Positions 43,586 through 50,307 of a stretch of 64,000 bases of DNA are shown here, piece after piece. The stretch covers positions 1 to 64,000 of the forward strand of contig CALUCE010000002.1 in NCBI GenBank assembly GCA_943914475.1. The letters are read 5' to 3'. Position numbers and translations under genes: made by a program. The notes beneath the pieces are model-generated. The model saw only the letters and a program-made list of their open reading frames with translations, ran no database searches and had not been told where the DNA came from. Origin of the DNA: an uncultured Anaerococcus sp. (GTDB taxonomy: Bacteria > Bacillota > Clostridia > Tissierellales > Peptoniphilaceae). Within the stretch, counting starts at the first letter, position 1. Each line of letters opens with the position of its first letter.

Positions 43586-44641
43586 TTATTTCTTTAAAGA
43601 TTGGTAGATGGATTCAAGATTTTCACCAATCAAATCTTGGTAGTGAACCTCATTTTCCAAATCTTCCTTTGATACAAATTCTAGAGTAGATAGCTCTACA
43701 GCCTTTCCATCGATTTCTATGGCTATGGCTTGAGCTGCCTTAGAAGATCCGCCTTTTTCATAGAAAATTGTATCAATATCTTCTTCTTTTACCTTGTCTG
43801 TGACTTCTTGCATGGTCTTAGCATCAGGTTCTTCTGTAGAAGTAATGCCTGTTAAAGGAATTTGCTCTAAGTCAAATTCTCTACATAAGTAGCCAAAGGC
43901 TTCATGAGGTACAACAAACTCATTGTCTTCTTTTGAAGCAAACTTTTCCTTGTACTCTTTTATTATTTGATCTAACTCTCCTGCAAGTTTATCATAATTT
44001 TCCTTGTAGTAGTCCTTATTTTCAGGATCAAGCTCAGCTAGTTTTTCATATATTACCTTGGCTTGGTCTTTACCCATAGATGGTGATAACCAGGTATGAG
44101 GATCAAATTCTCCATGGTGATGATGGTCATGGTCATCATGATCAGCATCTTCATGATCTTCATGGTCAGCATCCTCATGGTCATCATGATCATCTTCGTG
44201 GTCGTCGTGGTCATGGTCGTCTTCTTCATCAGTCTTTATCAAATCCAAATCCTTGCTTGTATCAAGTATTTCTACATCTGATGAACCAGAAACAGAATCT
44301 TTCCAGCTTTCCATGCCTGCCCCATTTATAATAAGTAGGTCTGCTTCATTTAGATTTGCCAAGTCCTTGGCAGATGCTTCCCAATCATGGGCTTCTGTTT
44401 CTAAGCTACCAAGATTTTCCACTTCTATTTTATCGCCTCCTATTTGTTTTGTCATATCATAGATTGGATAAAAAGAAGTGTAGACTAATTTTTTAGAATT
44501 TTCGCTTTTTTCTCCTAGTCCTTCTTCACTAGTAGATACTTGATTTTTTTGATTTACATCTTGATTATTATTATCTTTATTATTGCATCCAGCAAAAATA
44601 AGTCCTGCTGATACTAATAATGCTAAATATTTAAATTTCAT
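43586..44641 (-). CDS. znuA: Zinc-binding lipoprotein of ABC importer (ZnuA-like) with His/Asp-rich loop
   Basis: The protein is a 351-residue cluster-9 solute-binding protein. The signal peptide ends in the lipobox IFAGC (Cys19). VYTSFYPIYDMTKQIGGD starts the fold. A loop at about residues 139-178 is an almost pure His/Asp/Glu repeat (DHDDHEDDHDDHED and so on), a hallmark of zinc importers, followed by the metal-ligand FDPHTWLSP. Further ligands include the VVPHEAFGYL His. It is the first gene of znuACB, with a strong promoter and an operator over the start site. The repeat is encoded by short near-identical units, so its length may vary between strains. Confidence 0.94.
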   Translation of the reverse strand: MKFKYLALLVSAGLIFAGCNNKDNNNQDVNQKNQVSTSEEGLGEKSENSKKLVYTSFYPIYDMTKQIGGDKIEVENLGSLETEAHDWEASAKDLANLNEADLLIINGAGMESWKDSVSGSSDVEILDTSKDLDLIKTDEEDDHDHDDHEDDHDDHEDADHEDHEDADHDDHDHHHHGEFDPHTWLSPSMGKDQAKVIYEKLAELDPENKDYYKENYDKLAGELDQIIKEYKEKFASKEDNEFVVPHEAFGYLCREFDLEQIPLTGITSTEEPDAKTMQEVTDKVKEEDIDTIFYEKGGSSKAAQAIAIEIDGKAVELSTLEFVSKEDLENEVHYQDLIGENLESIYQSLKK

Positions 44642-44657
44642 ATTTCCTCCTCTTGCA

Positions 44658-44701
44658 AATAATTCGCATTATTATTATATAACATTTTTTTATCCTGTCA
44701 A
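44658..44701 (-). promoter_or_regulatory. znuA promoter with Fur/Zur-type operator
   Basis: On the minus strand TTGACA (44701-44696), 16 bp and TATAAT (44679-44674) form a near-consensus promoter. AATAATTCGCATTATT (44658-44673), a perfect 6-4-6 inverted repeat, lies directly after the -10 box over the expected start site. This is repressor geometry, fitting the divergent Fur-family gene. Confidence 0.8.
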
Positions 44702-44707
44702 ATAAAG

Positions 44708-44713
44708 TATAAT
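44708..44713 (+). promoter_or_regulatory. -10 box of the Fur-family gene
   Basis: TATAAT at 44708-44713 would start transcription near 44720, at the edge of AAGGAG, giving a leader of about 14 nt. The -35 region is a T run without a consensus match. Confidence 0.45.
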
Positions 44714-44733
44714 GAATTATAAGGAGTGGTAAT

Positions 44734-45150
44734 ATGCACATAAAAGACATGCTAAAAGACAAGGGACTTAGGGTAACCAAGCCTAGGGCAATGATCCTTA
44801 GGACTATCCACGATAGTAGTGAGCCCATATCCGCAGAAGAAATATACAAGGTTATAGAAGAAAAAGATCACGACTTAAATCTTTCTACGGTTTATAGGAA
44901 TCTTAATACCTTGGTCGATAAAAATATTTTATTAAAAAATACTGACCTTGATGGGGTATCTTTTTTCCAACTAAATATCCATGATCATAAGCACTTTATT
45001 ACCTGTATAAAATGCGGAAAAAGAGTCACCATAGAAAACTGCCCTATAGAAAAATTCGCCCACGAAGTCGAAAATGAAACAGGGTTTGAAATAAGAAGCC
45101 ACAATTTTGAATTTACAGGCCTTTGTCCTGAGTGTAGAAAAAATAAATAA
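44734..45150 (+). CDS. Fur-family metal-responsive repressor (Zur/PerR-like)
   Basis: This 138-residue regulator has an N-terminal winged helix (KGLRVTKPRAMILRTIHDS and LNLSTVYRNLNTLVDK). Its C-terminal dimerisation domain carries HDHKHFITCIKCGK and LCPECRKN, the two Cys-x2-Cys pairs of the structural zinc site. The class (Zur, PerR, Fur) cannot be fixed from sequence alone. Divergence from znuACB and the operator at 44658-44673 favour Zur. Other AATNATT-type boxes stand upstream of the dehydrogenase at 52559, so a wider or second regulator is possible. Confidence 0.9.
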   Translation: MHIKDMLKDKGLRVTKPRAMILRTIHDSSEPISAEEIYKVIEEKDHDLNLSTVYRNLNTLVDKNILLKNTDLDGVSFFQLNIHDHKHFITCIKCGKRVTIENCPIEKFAHEVENETGFEIRSHNFEFTGLCPECRKNK

Positions 45151-45155
45151 AAACA

Positions 45156-45200
45156 AAAAGAGGCTCTTGCAAGAATAATTTTCCTGCAAGAGCCTCTTTT
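45156..45200. terminator. Bidirectional terminator between fur-like gene and tRNA
   Basis: AAAAGAGGCTCTTGCA (45156-45171) and TGCAAGAGCCTCTTTT (45185-45200) form a perfect 16-bp stem with a 13-nt loop. It ends the Fur-family gene on plus and the tRNA transcript on minus. Confidence 0.9.
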
Positions 45201-45205
45201 AATCT

Positions 45206-45279
45206 TGGCACGCCAAAGAGGAATCGAACCCCTACATTAAGCTTCGGACACTTTTGTTCTACCATTAAACTATTGGCGC
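45206..45279 (-). tRNA. tRNA-Arg (anticodon CCG), CCA encoded
   Basis: The 74-nt gene has an acceptor stem GCGCCAA/TTGGCGT, discriminator G and encoded CCA (45206-45208). The D arm is TAGTTTAATGGTAGAAC and the T arm AGGGG-TTCGATT-CCTCT. The anticodon loop GTCCGAA puts CCG at 34-36 (45245-45247 on the complement), giving Arg for the rare codon CGG. The anticodon stem is weak: only three Watson-Crick pairs plus a U-G pair. The D arm resembles Gly tRNAs, but reading UCC would violate U33. The 5' end overlaps the last 10 nt of the phosphoesterase gene. Confidence 0.85.
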
Positions 45280-46079
45280 TTTTTTAGGGTTATATTTGAA
45301 AACTGAATCCTGTTTAGAAATCTCAGGTTAAACTTGGTATTGCCTAGTCCTGAGTCTACATAGATTTTAAAATTTTCATAGTCAAATACTCCCTTATCGT
45401 ATGAAGGAAAGAAGCCTTCGCCTGGAGCCCAAAGTGCTCCTAGGAGAGGAATTCTTACCTGGCCCCCATGGGTATGGCCTGAAAATACAAAATCTTCTAA
45501 ACCATTATAGTTATCTCTAATTAATTTAGAATGGTGGGCTAGGACTATATTAACATAGTCTTTCTTTCCTTTAAAGCTAGAATAGTCAAAACCAAAATAT
45601 TCTGTCCCAAATATATAGACCTTATTTCCATTTACTTCTAAAATTTGGTCTGAATTTCTTAGAATAATTACTCCATTTTCTTCAAGTCTTCTCAGAAATT
45701 CATCTAGCATGGGACCAGCTTCTTCATGGTTACCCAGTATATAGAAGGTTTTTTTATTAAAAACTTTTAACTTTTCCACAAAGGCTATAGACTTATCAAT
45801 CTTTTCTTTTACTCCATAATCATTTATATCCCCTGTTAGGATAAGGAAGTCTGGATCAAATTCTTTCACTTTTTTTAGGAAATAGTCCATATTTTTGAGA
45901 GTATTTGAGTGAAAATCCGAAATTTGAGTAATCTTTATATCATTATTTATCTTTTCTGAGGTCATGGTGACCTTGTTTTCTTTGGCATAAAAGCACTGGT
46001 AGTCTATATATTTGTATAGGGCTAGCAGAGCCAAAATTCCAATTATTATCAAAATTTTTACTTTCATTTTATAATTCAT
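45270..46079 (-). CDS. Membrane-anchored metallophosphoesterase (YkuE-like)
   Basis: This 269-residue protein has an N-terminal membrane helix (about 7-24, KILIIIGILALLALYKYI) followed by a calcineurin-like domain: ITQISDFHSN (about 51), ILTGDINDYG, YILGNHEEAG, LAHHSKL and SGHTHGGQVRIP. The pattern matches the YkuE/LpxH-like phosphoesterases that are anchored at the membrane; the substrate is unknown. Its start overlaps the nadE stop by 11 bp. Its own last three codons and stop lie inside the tRNA-Arg gene, so the two are probably cotranscribed and mRNA cleavage at the tRNA 5' end would trim the message. Confidence 0.9.
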   Translation of the reverse strand: MNYKMKVKILIIIGILALLALYKYIDYQCFYAKENKVTMTSEKINNDIKITQISDFHSNTLKNMDYFLKKVKEFDPDFLILTGDINDYGVKEKIDKSIAFVEKLKVFNKKTFYILGNHEEAGPMLDEFLRRLEENGVIILRNSDQILEVNGNKVYIFGTEYFGFDYSSFKGKKDYVNIVLAHHSKLIRDNYNGLEDFVFSGHTHGGQVRIPLLGALWAPGEGFFPSYDKGVFDYENFKIYVDSGLGNTKFNLRFLNRIQFSNITLKKRQ

Positions 46080-47898
46080 TAAGTTTATCTATAAAAATTG
46101 TGCTCTCCATATCTGAAGGAAGTTTATAGCCAGTCCTTGGTGACATAGTTTTCTTTCTAACAGCTGGGCTATCAACTGATGTCGATCTTTTAAATTGGCT
46201 AGATGTAAATCTCTTGTAAAAAGAAATGAGCCATTTTTTGATAGTTTTGTCATCATATTTTGCTGCAAAGGCAATTTTGGCATCTTCATATACTTTTTCT
46301 GCCTCATAGCCCTTATCCAAGGTTTCATGGATAAAGAAATCTATAAGCTCGTAAGGGCCTAGTATATCTTCTGTTTTTTGGCTAATTTCGCCTTCATCTT
46401 CTTTTTTTAGTTCTGGAGAGATTGGTGTATCTAGTATATCTGTTAAAACTTCTTGTAGTTTTTTATTTGGGCTAACTTCTGCCAAATACCTTATTATATA
46501 TCTCATCTCAGTTTTGGTAAGACTGGCATTAAGGCTATAATTTGACATATGGTCCCCATTAAAGGTTGCAAAACCTTGGAAAATTTCTGATAAATCTCCA
46601 GTACCTATAACTATGGCTCCATGCATATTAGCTAGGTCAAATAAGACCTGGGTTCTTTCCCTTGCTTGGGCATTTTCATAGGCTGTATCCTTACTTTCTA
46701 GGTCATGGCCTATGTCTTTTAAATGCTGGCTGACAGACTTGCTTATATCTATTTCTTTTAGGTCAATATCTAAAGCCTGGCAAAGCTTATAGGCGTTGGA
46801 CTTGGTTCTGTCGCTTGTTCCAAAGGCTGGCATGGTATAGGCTAATATATTATTTTTATCAAGCTGTACTATTTCAAAGGCCTTTACTATGGTCAATAGA
46901 GCCATGGTTGAGTCAAGACCACCTGACACACCAAGACAGACCTTGGAAATATCTATATTGTTCATCCTTGTTAAAAGTCCAAGTGCTCCAATTTCTAAAA
47001 CATCCCTACAAAATTCTTCCCTATCTTCATAGACTGGTAGGTATGGGAAAGGATGAACCTTGATTTTTTCGTCTGTAAATTTATTAAAATCTAAAGACTC
47101 AAAATCTGAAGCATAATTATAGTCCACATGAGGATTTATATCAAAGTCTTTAATATAAATGGCTGGTCCATATTTTTCTATATCTTCTATCTTTCCGTCA
47201 TTGGCAATAATGTTAAGACCTTCGTAGACAAAGTCTGTGGATGATTCTCCAAAGCCTGCTGACGTATAGACATAAGTTATATCTTTAGATAGATATTTTA
47301 TCCTAGTGATTATTTCCTTCTTTGATAGGGCATATCTTGTTGATGCTGATGGGTTTAGGATAATATCTGCTCCCATTTCCTTAAATTTCAAGGAATTTGG
47401 AACGATTTTTTCCTCATCTTCTCCAATGGTCACTACAATTTTTAAGCCATTTATCTCTAGGCATTCATTGTTAAAGGTATAAATTGCTTCATCAACAAAA
47501 GTCCAATCATCACTATCTGAATAAAATACTTCCTTTTCATAAGATTTTAAGTTTTCCTTGGAATATCCACCTAGGATTTTTCCACTTTTAATAAGCATAA
47601 TAGCATTATAAAGTTTGCCACCAGCCACAAAAGGAAGACCAACTGTAAATAGCAAGTCAAAGTCTTGAGAAAAGTCTTGGAGCTCGTACAAGGCTTTAAG
47701 ACTTTGGCTTTGGATGTTTTTGTCAAGATAGCCATGGTAGAGGGAGGCACCTGTCAAAGAAAGTTCTGGGAAGGAAAGTATATTTACCTTTTCCTTGTCT
47801 GCTTTTACTATTTCATTTTTTATATTTGCTAAGTTTTCAGCAACTTGACCGACCTTGGTATGGAAGTTGACTGATTTTATTTTTATATTTTCTCTCAT
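46069..47898 (-). CDS. nadE: Glutamine-dependent NAD+ synthetase
   Basis: This 609-residue two-domain enzyme makes NAD from deamido-NAD. The N-terminal nitrilase-type glutaminase (about 1-280) has the Glu in ILSFPELSLTG and the family's Lys in ENLKSYEKEVFYSDS. The expected Cys-nucleophile position is not obvious to me: VVTIGEDEE stands where CEDxW is usual. The C-terminal synthetase has the PP-loop VCLGVSGGLDSTMALL (about 320) and GTGDLSEIFQGFATFNGDHMSNY. The apparent loss of the glutaminase Cys would leave ammonia as the nitrogen donor; this needs an alignment. Confidence 0.93.
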   Translation of the reverse strand: MRENIKIKSVNFHTKVGQVAENLANIKNEIVKADKEKVNILSFPELSLTGASLYHGYLDKNIQSQSLKALYELQDFSQDFDLLFTVGLPFVAGGKLYNAIMLIKSGKILGGYSKENLKSYEKEVFYSDSDDWTFVDEAIYTFNNECLEINGLKIVVTIGEDEEKIVPNSLKFKEMGADIILNPSASTRYALSKKEIITRIKYLSKDITYVYTSAGFGESSTDFVYEGLNIIANDGKIEDIEKYGPAIYIKDFDINPHVDYNYASDFESLDFNKFTDEKIKVHPFPYLPVYEDREEFCRDVLEIGALGLLTRMNNIDISKVCLGVSGGLDSTMALLTIVKAFEIVQLDKNNILAYTMPAFGTSDRTKSNAYKLCQALDIDLKEIDISKSVSQHLKDIGHDLESKDTAYENAQARERTQVLFDLANMHGAIVIGTGDLSEIFQGFATFNGDHMSNYSLNASLTKTEMRYIIRYLAEVSPNKKLQEVLTDILDTPISPELKKEDEGEISQKTEDILGPYELIDFFIHETLDKGYEAEKVYEDAKIAFAAKYDDKTIKKWLISFYKRFTSSQFKRSTSVDSPAVRKKTMSPRTGYKLPSDMESTIFIDKLNEL

Positions 47899-47969
47899 AA
47901 TTTACCTCATGTAAATACTATACCAATCTTTACAAATTTTTAACCTCACTTATAAAAATATCATAAAAG

Positions 47970-47994
47970 AAGGCCAGCAAATTTTGCCAGCCTT
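47970..47994 (-). terminator. Terminator of the lipase-like hydrolase gene
   Basis: AAGGCCAGCAAA pairs with TTTGCCAGCCTT with two wobbles on the minus-strand RNA. TCTTTTATG follows. The U tract is moderate. Confidence 0.65.
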
Positions 47995-48016
47995 AATCTT
48001 TAAAAATTATTTTTTA

Positions 48017-48943
48017 TTATAGGTGTTTTTCAAAAAAATTAACTATTCCATCTTCCACTTGATCTCTGATGTCCTTGTAATTATGAATCTCATGTCTGTA
48101 ACCATCATAGATCTTTGTTTCTATTTTATGACCTGAATCTTTTAGTTTTTTATCTATATCAAGGACTCCCTTTCCAAATCCTCCAGCTGGATCTTCGCTT
48201 CCTGCTATATTATAAATTGGAAGGTCTTGGGGAACTTTCTCATACCAATCGTCACTTACTACTTCAGCGAGCATTTGGCTGAAATAAAGAATTGACCTTG
48301 TTTGCATTGGTTTGGTAAAGGAGTTAAATGGGTCTTTGGCATGGTCCATTTGGACATACTTATCATGGCAAATCCATTCGTTTCCAATGGCAACTTCCTC
48401 TTCTACTTGATTGAAAAAGTCAGCAAAGAGCTCTCCTATAAACTTGCTACCATCTTCTTCTCCCCTGCCTGCTTCTAATTCTTTTTCTAATTTTTGAATA
48501 AATTCATCTAGTCCATCCATACTTGAAACAGTTCCGCATAAGCAAACTGCCCTAAAATCTTCTGGAAATCTCGCCATATATTCTCTGGCAATCATAGATC
48601 CCATAGAATGACCATAGATAAAATATGGAAGGTCTTTATAAAGTTCTCTAACCTTATCATGAAGTATCTTTTCATCTTTTACCATGGTTTCATAACCTTG
48701 GTCACCATAATCGCACCAGATCTTATTTTCCATGGCAGTTTTTCCGTGACCAACATGGTCATCACAGCAAACTATAAAGCCATGGTCTAAAAACTTAGAT
48801 ATCATATGTATATATCTTCTAGAATGCTCTCCCAAACCGTGTATTAACTGAATTATTCCTTTTACTTCACTTGCTGGTACATAGCAAAAACCATAGACTG
48901 TATCTCTTTTATTTGATGACTTAAAGCTTATTTCGTGTAGCAT
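48017..48943 (-). CDS. Alpha/beta hydrolase, monoacylglycerol-lipase-like
   Basis: The 308-residue serine hydrolase (Hydrolase_4 type) has HGLGEHSRRY as the oxyanion-hole region (about 35), nucleophile Ser in YGHSMGSM (about 113), the acid in NIAGSEDPAGGFG and catalytic His in YDGYRHEIHNY (about 288). No signal peptide is present, so it is cytosolic. Such enzymes cleave monoacylglycerols or lysophospholipids; the substrate is inferred from fold class only. It is a single-gene unit flanked by terminators. Confidence 0.9.
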   Translation of the reverse strand: MLHEISFKSSNKRDTVYGFCYVPASEVKGIIQLIHGLGEHSRRYIHMISKFLDHGFIVCCDDHVGHGKTAMENKIWCDYGDQGYETMVKDEKILHDKVRELYKDLPYFIYGHSMGSMIAREYMARFPEDFRAVCLCGTVSSMDGLDEFIQKLEKELEAGRGEEDGSKFIGELFADFFNQVEEEVAIGNEWICHDKYVQMDHAKDPFNSFTKPMQTRSILYFSQMLAEVVSDDWYEKVPQDLPIYNIAGSEDPAGGFGKGVLDIDKKLKDSGHKIETKIYDGYRHEIHNYKDIRDQVEDGIVNFFEKHL

Positions 48944-48996
48944 TTATTTCTCCTTAAGTTTTAATATTTAACCAAGGTCTTTTACATACATATAGG

Positions 48997-49026
48997 AAAA
49001 GAGAGCCTTCTTTTAGAAGACTCTTG
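48997..49026 (-). terminator. Terminator of the first dehydrogenase/FprA operon
   Basis: GAGCCTTC (49005-49012) pairs with GAAGACTC (49018-49025) with one wobble. CTTTTCC follows on the minus strand, 14 bp past the fprA stop. Confidence 0.7.
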
Positions 49027-49038
49027 ATTTGTCCTTTA

Positions 49039-50295
49039 TTATTTCTTTTTTCCTTTGTTTTGAGAAGCAGCTTTTTGTTTTTCTTCTCTTCTTTTCTTCA
49101 TAGAATCTTTGATTCCTTGAACTATATCGTTAAGTTCAGGTTCTTTCATGTCGTTTAATGAAGATACTATTTCTAGACTTTCTGGAAGAACGTCCATAAG
49201 TTTCATGTCGTTATCAAGCATTTCTTCCATTTTTTCAGAAGCTTGAGGTGCCCAAGAACCGTTACCTATGATTGTTACAGCTCTGTTTTGTAGGTTTAGG
49301 GCTGCCATATCATTGATAAAGTCTTTCATCTTAGGATATACACCTAGGTTGTAGGTTACTGAAGCTAGAACTAGGTTTGAATATTTGAAGGTTAAAGCTA
49401 TAAGTTCAGATACGTCTGTGTTTGAAACGTCTCTTAAAGCTATATTTGTAATACCTGCTTCAGCTAGTTTTGTTGCTAGAGCTTCTGCTGCGTATTCTGT
49501 ATTACCGTACATAGATGCGTAAGCAATTAATACACCTTCTTCTTCTGGTTCGTAAGTTGCCCAGTGGATGTATTTATCTAGTAAGTAATCAATATCTTTT
49601 CTCCAAACTAGACCGTGAAGTGGGCAGATATATTTAATATCAAGTCCGCCTGCCTTTGCCAATACGTTTTGTACAAAGGTTCCGTATTTACCTACAATGT
49701 TTGTATAGTATCTACGTGCTTCATCAAGATAATCTCTATCCCAATCAACTTCATCAGCAAATAGCCTTCCATCGTTAGAGATGAAGGAACCGAAAGCGTC
49801 TGCTGAGAATAATACTCCGTTTGTTGTGTCATAAGTCATAAGAACTTCTGGCCAGTGAACCATTGGAGCTTCAACGAAAGCAAAGGTATGTTTACCAAAG
49901 CTCATTGTATCGCCTTCTTTAACTTCTATATATCTATCATCAACGTGGAAACCAAATTGTCTCATGAAAAGTATAGCTTTTTCTGAAGCAATCAATGTTG
50001 CGTTTGGATATTCTTTTAATACTAGGTCAATTGATGCAGCATGGTCTGGTTCCATGTGGTTGATTAGAAGATAGTCTAGGTCTCTATCACCAAGAACATG
50101 CTTAACATTGTTCAAGTAATCTCTAGCTATTGCCCAGTCAACTGTATCTACAAGGACAGTTTTTTCGTCCATTAATAGGTATGAGTTGTAAGAAACTCCA
50201 CGTGGGATTGGAAATATATTTTCAAATAGGGCAAGTCTTCTGTCGTCACCACCCACATAGTATAAATCGTCTGTAACTTTTCTAACTGTATACAT
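49039..50295 (-). CDS. fprA: FprA-type flavodiiron protein (A-type flavoprotein), copy 1, with basic C-terminal tail
   Basis: The 418-residue enzyme reduces O2 to water (or NO to N2O). A metallo-beta-lactamase-like diiron domain (1-250) has HMEPDHAASID (about 82-92) and MVHWPEV, plus the ligand His in CPLHGLVW. A flavodoxin domain (about 255-400) has the FMN loop ASMYGNTEYAAE. The last 20 residues (KKRREEKQKAASQNKGKKK) form a Lys-rich tail absent from copy 2 at 54705. It follows the dehydrogenase-EtfA-rubredoxin-like fusion by 12 bp, so both are made together and probably exchange electrons. Usual partner: rubredoxin. Confidence 0.94.
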   Translation of the reverse strand: MYTVRKVTDDLYYVGGDDRRLALFENIFPIPRGVSYNSYLLMDEKTVLVDTVDWAIARDYLNNVKHVLGDRDLDYLLINHMEPDHAASIDLVLKEYPNATLIASEKAILFMRQFGFHVDDRYIEVKEGDTMSFGKHTFAFVEAPMVHWPEVLMTYDTTNGVLFSADAFGSFISNDGRLFADEVDWDRDYLDEARRYYTNIVGKYGTFVQNVLAKAGGLDIKYICPLHGLVWRKDIDYLLDKYIHWATYEPEEEGVLIAYASMYGNTEYAAEALATKLAEAGITNIALRDVSNTDVSELIALTFKYSNLVLASVTYNLGVYPKMKDFINDMAALNLQNRAVTIIGNGSWAPQASEKMEEMLDNDMKLMDVLPESLEIVSSLNDMKEPELNDIVQGIKDSMKKRREEKQKAASQNKGKKK

Positions 50296-50307
50296 TATTT
50301 CCTCCTA

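Noticed and set aside
44107..44226. Possible direct-repeat array
   Set aside because: The repeats are in-frame codons of an acidic/His tract, not spaced identical repeats with unique spacers, so it is not CRISPR-like.
44080..44331. His-rich plus-strand frames opposite znuA
   Set aside because: They are mirror images of the repeated His/Asp codons of the binding protein and have no start signals of their own.
45206..45279. tRNA-Gly (UCC) reading of the tRNA
   Set aside because: The D arm looks Gly-like, but placing UCC at 34-36 would put G at position 33 instead of U and break the 7-nt loop. CCG (Arg) satisfies U33 and A37.
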